DNA from: Aminobacterium sp. MB27-C1
Lineage (GTDB): Bacteria > Synergistota > Synergistia > Synergistales > Aminobacteriaceae
Reading direction: 5' to 3'
Length of the DNA stretch: 64,000 nt
Assembly: GCF_030908405.1 (NCBI RefSeq)
Contig: NZ_CP133089.1
Coordinates: 930,001 to 994,000, forward strand
Below the pieces are notes generated by a model. That model was not told the origin of the DNA. It made no database searches and saw only the letters and a list, made by a program, of their open reading frames with translations. Both the position numbers and the translations under genes were made by a program. Position 1 is the stretch's first letter. Each line of letters starts with the position of its first letter. This document shows, one piece after another, positions 1-8,409 of this stretch.

Positions 1-993
1 GCGGATTTCATCGTATCAGAAATTAAAAAATTACATGATTTCCGAGGCTATAAATATGGAGACATGGCTGTTTTATATCGAATAAATGCAATGAGCCGTA
101 TTTATGAGCAAAAATGTATTGAAAAAGGAGTTCCTTATAGAGTAGTGCGAGGAACAGCTTTCTATGATCGTAAAGAAATTAAAGATGTAATATCCTTTAT
201 GCGGTTGGCTGTCAATCCTCTTGATGGAGCATCACTTTCGAGAATAGCAAACGTTCCTACACGTGGCCTGGGGAAGAAAAGTTTAGAAAAGCTTTCTTCT
301 ATATTGGCCTCCTTCCCAGCGATGGAAGCAGAGCAAGTATGGTCTGTTCTTTCTTCGGGGAAAGATTTAGATTTGACAGGTAAAGCTAAAACAGGCGCTA
401 TGGAGTTAGCTACACATATGGAAAACATCTTAAGAAAATCCGGATGTTTCCGCGATGTTCTTCTTTACATTCTTGATAGCATAGGGTATGAAGATCAATT
501 AAAGAAAGATGACCCAGATGGTTGGGAAGAGCGAGTTGAGAATATCAGGGAATTAGGTTCGTTAATTTCTACTGGTGGAGATTTAGCTGAGGTCTTGGCG
601 GAAGTAGCTCTTTTTACAGATTTTGAAACAACTGATATGGACGATATGGGGGCTGTTAATTTCCTTACGTTACATGCCGCGAAGGGATTGGAGTTTCCCG
701 TAGTTTTTCTTGTCGGACTCGAAGAAGCTATTTTCCCTCACTTTAAATGTTTAGAAGATCAAGATAGTCTCGAAGAAGAACGACGCTTGTGCTATGTTGG
801 TATGACACGGGCAGAAGAGAAATTATATATGACTGGAGCGCGAAGTCGGCGCCTTTTTGGAACCGTTTTCCGTAATGGCCTTTCCCGTTTTTTATGGGAG
901 ATTCCAGACGGGACCAAAAATGTTGATGATCGGGGCGAGGAGGAGATGTCCTATGCTAGTTTTGGGCGTGACAGGAGACGTTGGGGCTGGTAA
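1..993 (+). CDS. pcrA: ATP-dependent DNA helicase PcrA/UvrD, C-terminal part (5' end outside window)
   Basis: The frame is open from base 1, so this is the 3' part of a superfamily 1A 3'-5' helicase used in repair and replication-fork clearing. Visible are the 2B region, motif V-like NFLTLHAAKGLEFPVVF followed by LVGLEEAIFPH, and motif VI-like EEERRLCYVGMTRAEEK. After the 2B domain the protein runs only about 40 more residues and ends in an Arg/Trp-rich tail. The Tudor-like C-terminal domain of Bacillus PcrA is not seen. The last 41 bases overlap coaE in another frame, so the two are probably translated from one transcript. Assignment to PcrA/UvrD is firm; PcrA versus another UvrD-like paralogue cannot be decided without the N-terminus. 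Confidence 0.9.
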   Translation, partial: ADFIVSEIKKLHDFRGYKYGDMAVLYRINAMSRIYEQKCIEKGVPYRVVRGTAFYDRKEIKDVISFMRLAVNPLDGASLSRIANVPTRGLGKKSLEKLSSILASFPAMEAEQVWSVLSSGKDLDLTGKAKTGAMELATHMENILRKSGCFRDVLLYILDSIGYEDQLKKDDPDGWEERVENIRELGSLISTGGDLAEVLAEVALFTDFETTDMDDMGAVNFLTLHAAKGLEFPVVFLVGLEEAIFPHFKCLEDQDSLEEERRLCYVGMTRAEEKLYMTGARSRRLFGTVFRNGLSRFLWEIPDGTKNVDDRGEEEMSYASFGRDRRRWGW

Positions 994-1834
994 GTCTACT
1001 GTAAGTCGAATCTGGAAAAGCCTTGGTGCAAGTATTATTGATGCAGACGTCTTGGCGCATGAAGCGTGGAAGGATTCCACTGTTTTAAGACGAGCAAGTG
1101 AGAGATGGGGAAGCCAGGTTCTTCTTTCTAACGGACAGATTAACCCTTCTGCTGTAGCATCAATTGTTTTTTCTGACTCCTCTGAATATGAATGGGTATG
1201 TTCTATGCTTCACCCTACAATTCGCATGGAAATGGAGCGACAAGTAACGTCTTTAAATGGATGGGTTGTTGCCGAAATACCGCTTCTTTTTGAAAACGGC
1301 GTTCCATGGTGGATTGACTTTACTGTCTATGTTACAGCTCCCCTTGAGCTGCGTCTTGCAAGAAATGAAGTTCGAGGCTGGACGAAAGAGGAGATAGAAC
1401 GTCGAGAGCGGTTTCTTCGCAATGCTGATGAGAAAGCGGAAGAAGCCGATTTAGTTGTGAGAAACGATGTTTCTATTCATGATCTTGAGCAAAGTCTAAG
1501 CCGATATGCTGCTATGTTTAAAAAAATGGCAGCTTTTTGTGAAATCAGAGCATATTCTTCCCATGAACTTATTCTTCGTAAAGCGGCCATACGGCTAGGA
1601 GCATCAGGTCTCGTGTCAAGAATTGAAATCGAGCCTTTGACGAATGCTCTTGTGCAAGGCGGAACTCTTTCCATGGGCAAGCGGTATATGATGCGTGGCT
1701 ATTCATGTGAATTTCATTGGCCTTCTCTCGAAAAAATGTTATATGAAGAAAGTATTGAAGACGCTGAATGTTACGCTCTTCGTCGGTTATCTCGACCTCT
1801 TAGAAATAATCTGGTGGAGGAAATTGTCGGGTGA
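953..1834 (+). CDS. coaE: Dephospho-CoA kinase with a C-terminal CutA-like extension
   Basis: Last step of CoA synthesis: ATP-dependent phosphorylation of dephospho-CoA in the cytoplasm. The ATG at 953 is chosen because it follows GAGGAGG-type ribosome binding sequence and places the P-loop GVTGDVGAGKST at residues 5-16. The conserved VAEIPLLFENG lies near 106-116 and the lid-region RxxxR segment near 141-155. CoaE is normally about 200 residues; this one is 293. Residues about 196-290 resemble a CutA (divalent-cation tolerance) ferredoxin-like fold in spacing: a strand, an 'SSHELILRKAA' helix, an 'SRIEIEPL' strand, then a helix ending 'DAECYAL'. The CutA relation is by eye and uncertain. The start overlaps pcrA and the stop overlaps the next gene by 4 nt (GTGA), indicating translational coupling. 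Confidence 0.9.
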   Translation: MLVLGVTGDVGAGKSTVSRIWKSLGASIIDADVLAHEAWKDSTVLRRASERWGSQVLLSNGQINPSAVASIVFSDSSEYEWVCSMLHPTIRMEMERQVTSLNGWVVAEIPLLFENGVPWWIDFTVYVTAPLELRLARNEVRGWTKEEIERRERFLRNADEKAEEADLVVRNDVSIHDLEQSLSRYAAMFKKMAAFCEIRAYSSHELILRKAAIRLGASGLVSRIEIEPLTNALVQGGTLSMGKRYMMRGYSCEFHWPSLEKMLYEESIEDAECYALRRLSRPLRNNLVEEIVG

Positions 1835-4449
1835 AAATAATAACGAGTCATATGGGCAATGATTTTGATTCTATAGCGAGTATGGTTGCTGCGTCGAAGC
1901 TGTATCCTGATGCTGTTCTTTCTTTATCCGGATCAACCAGTAGAACTGTGCGCGACTTTTTAAGGAAATTCCCTCAACGTTGGCCCATCGTGACTCCCCG
2001 TAAAGTAAGAAAAGATGAGGTAACGCAGCTTATTGTTGTCGATACACGTTCCCGATCAAGAATTGGTCCCTTTGCCACACTTTTGGGTAGACATGACGTT
2101 TCAGTTCATGTATATGATCACCATCCTCCTTCATCAGATGATATTGATGGAGAATTAATGGTTATTGATCCTGTAGGTGCTACGAGCACTCTTCTTGTAG
2201 AAATTCTTTTACAGCGTCATATTCATATAACTCCCCATGAAGCGACTCTATTTGCCATGGGAATCTACGAAGATACGGGTGGTTTAACTTTCGGTGGTAC
2301 AACTGTTAGAGATTTTACAGCTATATCGAATTTGAAAGAACTGGGCGCTGATTTAACGATTATCCCAGCTCATATTGAAATGAGTTTCTCAGCCTCTGAA
2401 CGGAGAATATTGGATTTACTTATAGAAAATGCATGGGTTCGTTATATTAATGGAGCGCGGGTAGTTCTTTCTTATACCGCGTCTTCTGTATATGTTGATG
2501 GCCTTTCTCTTTTCGTTCACCGCTTGCGTGACTATTTCACGGCAGATATTGCATTAGCTGCTGTTCGGATGGAGAAGAGAACGTATGTTGTCGCGCGAAG
2601 CCATGAAAACATACTCGATGTATCAAAGTTTTTAGCCCATCTTGGCGGAGGAGGTCATCCTCAAGCTTCCTCTGTTACTCTACATAATGTTCGCCCTCTT
2701 TCCATTCTTGAAACGTTGGAAAAGAAATTGGAAGAATCAATCCAACCACGGCTCAAAGTTGAAGATATTATGACGAGTCCTGTTATGGCTGTTGAGCCTG
2801 ATTCTTCTGTAAATGATGCTTACCGAACAATGATTCGTTATGGACATTCAGCACTCCCCGTTGTTTTTGCAGGGAGGGTCCGAGGTATTATTACTCGGAA
2901 AGACCTTGATAAAGCTCAGCTTCATGGTTTCGGATTAGCCCTTGTCAAAGAATTTATGACAGAGAGTGTTATTTCCGTAGCAAAAGAAGCCTCCATTTCA
3001 GAAGCTCATCGAATTCTTGTCTTTCATAACATAGGAAGACTTCCAGTGCTTGATGGGAAAGAGTTAGTAGGTATCATTACACGTACAGATCTCGTAAGAG
3101 CACTGTATCCAGAATCGCTCCCTCCTGAAGAGAGAAAAATTGCGCCGGAGCTTCCATGGTCTGACAATTTAGAACTTCTTTTGCAGAAGAAGTTGAAACC
3201 AAGGCAATTAGAAGTGCTTACCTATCTGGGAGAAAGAGCGGAAGCTCTTGGCATGAAAGCATATATCGTTGGAGGCATAGTGAGAGACCTCATGCTCGGT
3301 AGAGAAAGCCTTGATTTAGATGTTGTTGTTGAGGGTAATGCTGTCGATTTTTTAAAAAGTTTAAAACAGGAAGATTGTCACATATCAGTTCATGAACGTT
3401 ATAAGACTGGGACTCTTGTTTTTGGAGATGGTGTAAAAGTAGATGTTGCTACAGCTAGACGTGAATTTTATGAATATCCACTTGCTCAGCCAAAAGTATC
3501 AAGCGACTCATTAAAACATGATCTTTATCGACGAGACTTTACTATTAATGCTATGGCAATTTCTATCACTCCTTCAACATGGGGAACTCTTGTCGATTAT
3601 TTTGGCGGTCGGCGGGATTTGAAGAAGAAGACGCTCAAGGTTTTACACAATTTAAGTTTTGTAGAAGATTCTACGCGAGTTATACGTGGTATTCGCCTTG
3701 AACAACGCTTAAATTTCCATATAGAAGATAATACGTTAAGGCTTTTAACGAGTTGTTTGCGTGGTGGTTTGTTATCTCGATTATCTGGGTACCGCCTTCG
3801 TAGTGAACTAGAGTTGACAATGCAGGAAAAAAATCCCTATCCTGCATTAAAAAGAATGTCGGAATTATCGGTATGGGATATTCTTTTCCCAGGAATACGA
3901 ATTGGTAAAACGACAATGAGAACCATTCGTCGTCTTTCGGCGTTTCTGGCTAGAATCTCAAGAGATTTTCCTGATTTTAAAGGGGACGAGTGGCTTGCTT
4001 TTCTTGCAGCACTAGCAATGGAATCTGACGAAACTATACAATCATCGGTATTAGATCGTTTAAGTCTTGCTCCAAGAGAACGGGAAATCATGGTACAATC
4101 CCTCGACGGACTTGGTGCAGCTGAGCAAGATCTCGGCGGTCGAATTCCGAAAAAGAATTCAGAGATTTACCACTATTTTTATGAAGTATCTCCAGTAACA
4201 GCGTTGTTCTGGAGCGCTGCAACGGAGCGATGGAGAGTACGACGGCGAATACTTTCTTTCTTAACGAAGCTCCATAAAACAAAGAGCTACTTGACTGGCC
4301 GTGACTTAATTCAAATGGGATATCGCGGAGGGCCGCAACTTGGACAAATTTTATCTCAGTTGAGAGATCGTTGTCTTGATGAAGAGCTAACGTCTCAAGA
4401 AGAGGAGCTCGCTTGGGTGCAACGCAACTTCCCCATTAAAGGAGTGTGA
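1831..4449 (+). CDS. DHH phosphoesterase-CBS-CCA/poly(A) nucleotidyltransferase fusion
   Basis: Large multidomain protein (872 aa) of the type found in several deep-branching bacteria, where it matures tRNA 3' ends. Order: a DHH/RecJ-like phosphoesterase (GNDFDS near 9-14, DHH near 97, GGGGHPQASS near 272), two CBS domains (VEDIMTSPV near 309; VKEFMTESV near 372), then a class II nucleotidyltransferase head (GGIVRDLMLG near 478 with DLDVVVEG just after; LYRRDFTINAM near 568) and a helical RNA-binding body. Residues for metal binding are present in both catalytic halves. CBS pairs usually bind adenosine nucleotides, so activity may respond to energy state (inference). Whether it adds CCA, A or C alone cannot be read from sequence. 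GTG start inside the coaE stop; 4-nt overlap. Confidence 0.88.
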   Translation: MKIITSHMGNDFDSIASMVAASKLYPDAVLSLSGSTSRTVRDFLRKFPQRWPIVTPRKVRKDEVTQLIVVDTRSRSRIGPFATLLGRHDVSVHVYDHHPPSSDDIDGELMVIDPVGATSTLLVEILLQRHIHITPHEATLFAMGIYEDTGGLTFGGTTVRDFTAISNLKELGADLTIIPAHIEMSFSASERRILDLLIENAWVRYINGARVVLSYTASSVYVDGLSLFVHRLRDYFTADIALAAVRMEKRTYVVARSHENILDVSKFLAHLGGGGHPQASSVTLHNVRPLSILETLEKKLEESIQPRLKVEDIMTSPVMAVEPDSSVNDAYRTMIRYGHSALPVVFAGRVRGIITRKDLDKAQLHGFGLALVKEFMTESVISVAKEASISEAHRILVFHNIGRLPVLDGKELVGIITRTDLVRALYPESLPPEERKIAPELPWSDNLELLLQKKLKPRQLEVLTYLGERAEALGMKAYIVGGIVRDLMLGRESLDLDVVVEGNAVDFLKSLKQEDCHISVHERYKTGTLVFGDGVKVDVATARREFYEYPLAQPKVSSDSLKHDLYRRDFTINAMAISITPSTWGTLVDYFGGRRDLKKKTLKVLHNLSFVEDSTRVIRGIRLEQRLNFHIEDNTLRLLTSCLRGGLLSRLSGYRLRSELELTMQEKNPYPALKRMSELSVWDILFPGIRIGKTTMRTIRRLSAFLARISRDFPDFKGDEWLAFLAALAMESDETIQSSVLDRLSLAPREREIMVQSLDGLGAAEQDLGGRIPKKNSEIYHYFYEVSPVTALFWSAATERWRVRRRILSFLTKLHKTKSYLTGRDLIQMGYRGGPQLGQILSQLRDRCLDEELTSQEEELAWVQRNFPIKGV

Positions 4450-4457
4450 GAGTAACA

Positions 4458-5060
4458 ATGCATTTTCCGTCTCTACCTGAATTATTATTGAGTCTTCCTG
4501 CCGTATTGTGGGCGATAACATTTCACGAGTTTTGCCATGGCTATATGGCTTACATATTAGGTGATCCTACAGCTGAAAGAGCAGGACGATTGACACTTAA
4601 CCCCTTAGCACACTTAGATCCCGTTGGAGCAATAATGCTTCTGATTTTCCGTTTTGGCTGGGCCAAACCAGTTCCCATAGATTCTCGTTATTTCAAAAAA
4701 CCGAGACGAGATCTCTTTCTTGTTTCTATTGCTGGAGTGGTGGGCAACTTGCTTACAGCGGCTTTGGTAGGAATACTTGTTCGTATCTTCCCTTCTTTCT
4801 TTTTGGGTAATCCGGCTCTTCGACTTTTTATGTTTCTCATGGTTGTAATCAACGTGGGATTGGCTGTCTTTAACTTAATCCCAATTCCGCCACTTGATGG
4901 TTCAAAAGTTCTTTACTCTATTATGCCTCCTCACTGGCTGGAAAAGTACTTCTGGCTGGAACGTTATGGGTTCATCATTCTTATGCTTTTGCTGGCTCTC
5001 GGTGTAATCCAAGCCGTAATGAACCCCATTGTATTTTTCCTGATTCGCTTGATATTGTAG
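4458..5060 (+). CDS. Site-2-protease-like membrane metallopeptidase (M50 family)
   Basis: Small integral membrane zinc protease of the minimal S2P group. The active-site HExxH is HEFCH in the first membrane segment, and the partner zinc ligand is in the NLIPIPPLDGSKVL loop (NxxPxxxxDG motif). NPLAHLDPVGA is the conserved loop after the first segment. Four or more hydrophobic segments are visible and no PDZ domain is present, so it is not a classical RseP. A GTG at 4446 would overlap the preceding stop by 4 nt (GTGA), but the AAAGGAG at 4438-4444 is too close for it. I prefer the ATG at 4458, though either start is possible. The substrate is unknown. Confidence 0.85.
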   Translation: MHFPSLPELLLSLPAVLWAITFHEFCHGYMAYILGDPTAERAGRLTLNPLAHLDPVGAIMLLIFRFGWAKPVPIDSRYFKKPRRDLFLVSIAGVVGNLLTAALVGILVRIFPSFFLGNPALRLFMFLMVVINVGLAVFNLIPIPPLDGSKVLYSIMPPHWLEKYFWLERYGFIILMLLLALGVIQAVMNPIVFFLIRLIL

Positions 5061-5092
5061 TGATATTGATATGCAGAGTTGAGAGAGGATGA

Positions 5093-5881
5093 GTGATATT
5101 GAAGATACTTTTGACAAATGACGATGGTGTATTTGCGCCGGGTCTTGTAACGTTAGCTTCCTATCTTTCCAGTAAAGGATATACATGGACGGTTGTTGCT
5201 CCTGATAGAGAGAGAAGCAGTGTTGGACATGCCATTACTTTGACTCGCCCTCTTCGTTTATCAGAAATTAGCCAGGGGGTCTATCCCTCAGGTCAGAGGG
5301 TTTATGCTTGTGATGGTACTCCGTCTGATTGTGTTGTTTTAGGAGTCGAGGAAGTATCTCCTGAGGTCAACATGGTTATATCGGGAATAAACAATGGGCC
5401 TAATGTAGGAGATGATCTCACCTATTCAGGGACTGTTTCGGCAGCTATGGAAGGCGTTATTATGGGGCGCCCCTCAATTGCTGTCTCACTGAATTGCAGC
5501 AGTCGTGACGAAGTATGCCATTATGATACGGCAGCTATCGTTATAGGAAAAATTCTAGAAGTTCTAGAGAAGGAACCGCTAGATGAAGGTGTCTTGCTTA
5601 ATGTAAATGTGCCTAATCTTCCTATCCCTCTTTTAAAAGGAGTACGTGTTACACGCAAAGGCGTGCGCCTTTATGAAGGAAAAGTTACACAACTGAGAGA
5701 TCCCCATGGCCGAGTTTATTTTTGGGTATCAGGTCGTCCCGAAGATCAGCTTATTGAAGGTTGTGATGTTTGGGCTTTGGCGAACGGTTATGTGTCGATT
5801 ACGCCTGTACATATGGATATGACTCATTATCCGTCGGTTGAACGTTATTCGAATAATGGACTTGAAAAAATAAACTTTTAG
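5093..5881 (+). CDS. surE: 5'/3'-nucleotidase SurE
   Basis: Survival protein SurE, a metal-dependent phosphatase that removes phosphate from nucleoside monophosphates and short polyphosphate. The N-terminal LLTNDDG (first metal-binding Asp pair), CDGTPSDCV, and SGINNGPNVGDDLTYSGTV with its metal-binding Asn are all intact, and 262 aa is the normal length. Start is GTG at 5093 after GAGAGG. It lies 32 nt after the peptidase gene and is followed by a new promoter, so it probably ends the first transcription unit. No terminator hairpin is evident between its stop and the argG promoter. Confidence 0.95.
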   Translation: MILKILLTNDDGVFAPGLVTLASYLSSKGYTWTVVAPDRERSSVGHAITLTRPLRLSEISQGVYPSGQRVYACDGTPSDCVVLGVEEVSPEVNMVISGINNGPNVGDDLTYSGTVSAAMEGVIMGRPSIAVSLNCSSRDEVCHYDTAAIVIGKILEVLEKEPLDEGVLLNVNVPNLPIPLLKGVRVTRKGVRLYEGKVTQLRDPHGRVYFWVSGRPEDQLIEGCDVWALANGYVSITPVHMDMTHYPSVERYSNNGLEKINF

Positions 5882-5899
5882 TCACTTTAAAAAAAATAG

Positions 5900-5927
5900 T
5901 TGACAAAGGTTCATTGTCGTGTATAAT
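5900..5927 (+). promoter_or_regulatory. Sigma-70-type promoter for the argG leader
   Basis: Consensus TTGACA at 5900-5905, 16-nt spacer, consensus TATAAT at 5922-5927. The expected start site is about 5933-5936, just before the T-box leader. The -10 lies inside the left arm of a perfect palindrome (5921-5956). Confidence 0.85.
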
Positions 5928-5956
5928 GCTTTCAATAAATAAAAAAAGCATTATAC
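5921..5956. repeat. 12-bp perfect inverted repeat over the argG -10 box
   Basis: Left arm GTATAATGCTTT (5921-5932) and right arm AAAGCATTATAC (5945-5956) are exact reverse complements separated by 12 A/T-rich bases. Because the left arm contains the -10 element and transcription should start within the spacer, only the right arm would be in the RNA. The repeat is therefore more likely a protein operator than an RNA hairpin. Its size suits a dimeric repressor, which is not identified. Confidence 0.75.
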
Positions 5957-6205
5957 GGCAATGAAAGGGAAGAGTATTCCCTCCTCTTTTCGACAGAGAG
6001 AAAAGGTCACCGGCTGAGAGCCTTTTTAGTTAAACGGGGGAAGAATAGAGCCCTTGAGCTAACCTCGAAGAAAGACGAATAGTCAAGTAGAGGTAATGAA
6101 GTGAGTGAAAGAAACAAAATTTTATTTTTGGTCTTTCGCTAATATGGGTGGCACCGCGGGTATCAAGCCCGTCCCTGGTAATACTGGGGACGGGCTTGTT
6201 TTTTT
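5934..6205 (+). promoter_or_regulatory. T-box leader with intrinsic terminator upstream of argG (tentative Arg specifier)
   Basis: The T-box sequence GGGTGGCACCGCGGG is at 6146-6160, immediately followed by a terminator: stem arms at 6165-6175 and 6187-6197, then a T-run to 6205. Stem I has the AGAGAG/GCTGAGAG distal elements near 5995-6020. A lower helix AAGGG/CCCTT (5965-5969 with 6051-6055) and an upper helix TTCCC/GGGAA enclose an internal loop with AGTA on the 5' side (5973-5976) and GAATAGAG on the 3' side (6043-6050). AGA at 6047-6049 is a plausible arginine specifier, which would match the downstream gene. Uncharged tRNA-Arg would then favour read-through. The T-box call is firm; the specifier is inference. 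Confidence 0.9.
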
Positions 6206-6233
6206 AAGGATGAGTGAAAGGGGAGCTTTTGAA

Positions 6234-7454
6234 ATGCTTGATAAGAAAAAGGTGGTACTTGCTTATAGTGGCGGTCTTGATACGTCTGTAGCAACTATGT
6301 GGCTCAAAGAAAAAGGATATGAAGTCATTACTATGACTGCTGATGTTGGACAGACTGTGGATTTGGAAGAAGCAAAACAGAAAGCACTTAAAAGTGGTGC
6401 ATCTAAAGCGTATGTTATGGATTTAAAAGATGAATTTGTTAAAGAGTTTGTTTGGCCAGCTTTGAAGGCAAATGCTACGTACCAAGGAACGTATCCCCTT
6501 AACTCTGCACTTTCACGTCCTTTGATTGCCAAGGCTATGGCCATGGTGGCTAAAAAGGAGAATGCCGGAGCAGTAGCTCATGGATGTACAGGGAAAGGAC
6601 AAGATCAGGTGCGTATAGAAGTATGCACTAACGCCTTGAACCCAGAACTTGACGTACTTGCTCCAGTTAGAGATTGGCACTTTAGCCGAGAAGCTGAAAT
6701 GGAATATGCTCAGCAACACGGAATTCCTGTTAAGGCAACTACGGCATCTCCATACAGTATTGATGAAAATCTTTGGGGACGATCCATCGAATGTGGAATT
6801 TTAGAAGATCCATGGAATGAGCCACCTTCTGATGCATATACATTGACTGTAGATCCTTGGAACGCTCCTGACCATCAGGAATTTGTTGAAATAACTTTTG
6901 AAAAAGGAATACCGGTGGCGCTAAACGGAGAAAAAATGGATGGTCCCTCACTCATTCTTGCTCTAAATGCAATTGCTGGAAAACACGGCGTGGGTCGAAT
7001 AGATATGGTAGAAGATCGTCTTGTAGGCTTTAAGAGTAGGGAAGTGTATGAATGTCCAGCAGCTATTACACTTATTGCGGCTCATAAAGCATTGGAAACA
7101 CTAACTCTTGATAAAAAAGTGTTGGCAGCAAAGAAAGAACTGGAAGCTACATATGCAGAACTCACATATGAGGGATATTGGTATTCGCCTTTGAAGGAAG
7201 CTATAGATAGTTTTGTTGATACGACACAAGAATATGTAAATGGCGTTGTTAAAGTTCGCTTCTATAAAGGACAAGCCGTTGTTCGAGGCATGAAATCTGA
7301 GAGTTCTATATATCAACAGAATTTAGCGACATACTCAGAGGGAGACGCCTTCGATCACCAGGCCGCAGTTGGGTTCATCAAAATCTGGGGGCTTCCTTTA
7401 AAGACTTGGAAACAGGTACATAAGGATAAAGTGCCAGTTGAGATTTTTTGTTAA
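6234..7454 (+). CDS. argG: Argininosuccinate synthase
   Basis: Joins citrulline and aspartate with ATP to give argininosuccinate, the penultimate step of arginine synthesis. The ATP-pyrophosphatase motif LAYSGGLDTSVA is near residues 8-19, and family blocks such as GCTGKGQDQVR and ECGILEDPWNEPP are present. The ATG at 6234 gives 406 aa, the usual size, with AAAGGGGAG 8 nt upstream. An in-frame start further upstream would lie inside the T-box leader and is rejected. The gene is controlled by the T-box and perhaps by the palindrome over its promoter. The next gene starts 36 nt after its stop without a terminator, so both are probably in one mRNA. Confidence 0.96.
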   Translation: MLDKKKVVLAYSGGLDTSVATMWLKEKGYEVITMTADVGQTVDLEEAKQKALKSGASKAYVMDLKDEFVKEFVWPALKANATYQGTYPLNSALSRPLIAKAMAMVAKKENAGAVAHGCTGKGQDQVRIEVCTNALNPELDVLAPVRDWHFSREAEMEYAQQHGIPVKATTASPYSIDENLWGRSIECGILEDPWNEPPSDAYTLTVDPWNAPDHQEFVEITFEKGIPVALNGEKMDGPSLILALNAIAGKHGVGRIDMVEDRLVGFKSREVYECPAAITLIAAHKALETLTLDKKVLAAKKELEATYAELTYEGYWYSPLKEAIDSFVDTTQEYVNGVVKVRFYKGQAVVRGMKSESSIYQQNLATYSEGDAFDHQAAVGFIKIWGLPLKTWKQVHKDKVPVEIFC

Positions 7455-7490
7455 CTATACATTACAAAAGTGTTGAGGGGAGAGATGATA

Positions 7491-8258
7491 ATGAAAAAGG
7501 TAGTTTTAGGGTTGGTGGTTTTAGCGCTTATTGTAGGAATGATAGGAGTGCCGGCTTATGCTGCTTCAATTATGGACAAGGACACCATAATTGTAGGAAC
7601 ATCTGGTTCATATCCTCCTTTTGAGTTTCATGATAAAACAGGAGCTCTTGTAGGTTTTGATATTGACCTTGCTAATGAAGTTGGGAAACGCCTTGGGAAG
7701 AAAGTTGAATGGGTGGATATGGCTTTTGATGGAGTGATTCCTTCGCTGCTAACGGGAAAAATTAACATGATAGCTGCTGCTTTGAGTATTACTGAGGAGC
7801 GAAGCAAGAAGGTAGCATTTTCTACCCCATATATGGTGAGTTTGAGTGCTTTTGTTCTTCCTGTTGGTAGCGCTGAGATGAAGAGTCTTGAAGATTTTAA
7901 AGGGAAGACAATCGCTGTTCAGCTTGCTACAACGCAAGATGTGTTTGTTTCTGAAATTGAAGGTATAACGGTGAAACGGTTTCCAAAATTGAATGACGCT
8001 GTTCGAGAAGTGGCTCTGAAGAGGGCGGATGCTTCATTTATGGATGAGACTGTTGCTGAAACATATATTAACAGTGACGAATTTAAGGGGCAGCTTGAAA
8101 AATCCTTTACAGTAGAGCTTAAAGGAGCTAAACAGGCACTAGCTGTAAGCAAGGAAGATCCCGCTTTTCTTGATGCTGTAAATGGAGTTCTAAAAGAACT
8201 AGAAGAAGAAGGGTTTATTTCCGAGCTACATAAAAAGTGGAATACTAAAAAGAATTAG
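7491..8258 (+). CDS. Amino-acid ABC transporter substrate-binding protein (family 3)
   Basis: Periplasmic solute-binding protein of the polar amino-acid family. A signal peptide occupies about residues 1-24 (KK start, hydrophobic core, VPAYA-A cleavage site). It has no lipobox Cys, so the mature protein should be free in the periplasm of a diderm. Family motifs include GTSGSYPPFEF, LVGFDIDLANEVGKRLG and a MIAAALSITEERSKKV block. The ATG at 7491 is chosen over the ATG at 7485 because GAGGGGAG is then about 7 nt upstream. No permease or ATPase gene follows, so it is an orphan binding protein. Its position behind argG and the T-box suggests arginine or a related amino acid as ligand (inference). 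Confidence 0.9.
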   Translation: MKKVVLGLVVLALIVGMIGVPAYAASIMDKDTIIVGTSGSYPPFEFHDKTGALVGFDIDLANEVGKRLGKKVEWVDMAFDGVIPSLLTGKINMIAAALSITEERSKKVAFSTPYMVSLSAFVLPVGSAEMKSLEDFKGKTIAVQLATTQDVFVSEIEGITVKRFPKLNDAVREVALKRADASFMDETVAETYINSDEFKGQLEKSFTVELKGAKQALAVSKEDPAFLDAVNGVLKELEEEGFISELHKKWNTKKN

Positions 8259-8291
8259 TTTTCTAAAAATTGTAAGAGTAAGAAATACTAT

Positions 8292-8328
8292 AAAAGCACA
8301 TTAGCCATATTGGTTGGTGTGCTTTTTT
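8292..8328 (+). terminator. Intrinsic terminator after the binding-protein gene
   Basis: Stem AAAAGCACA (8292-8300) pairs with TGTGCTTTT (8318-8326) and runs into a T-tract. It closes the argG transcription unit. Confidence 0.8.
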
Positions 8329-8331
8329 GTT

Positions 8332-8360
8332 TTGGCAGACTCTTTATTACGTTGTACAAT
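8332..8360 (+). promoter_or_regulatory. Promoter for the small membrane-protein gene
   Basis: TTGGCA at 8332-8337, 17-nt spacer, TACAAT at 8355-8360; the gene starts 50 nt downstream behind AAGGAGG. Confidence 0.6.
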
Positions 8361-8409
8361 ATAAATTGATATCGTAGCTCTTACTTCATTAAGGAGGATG
8401 CTATAACAA

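Noticed and set aside
857-952. Upstream start for coaE at 857
   Set aside because: It would add a pcrA-overlapping leader before the P-loop; the ATG at 953 with GAGGAGG fits the family N-terminus.
6105-6233. N-terminal extension of ArgG
   Set aside because: The extra in-frame codons lie inside the T-box and terminator; the ATG at 6234 has a good ribosome site and gives the normal length.
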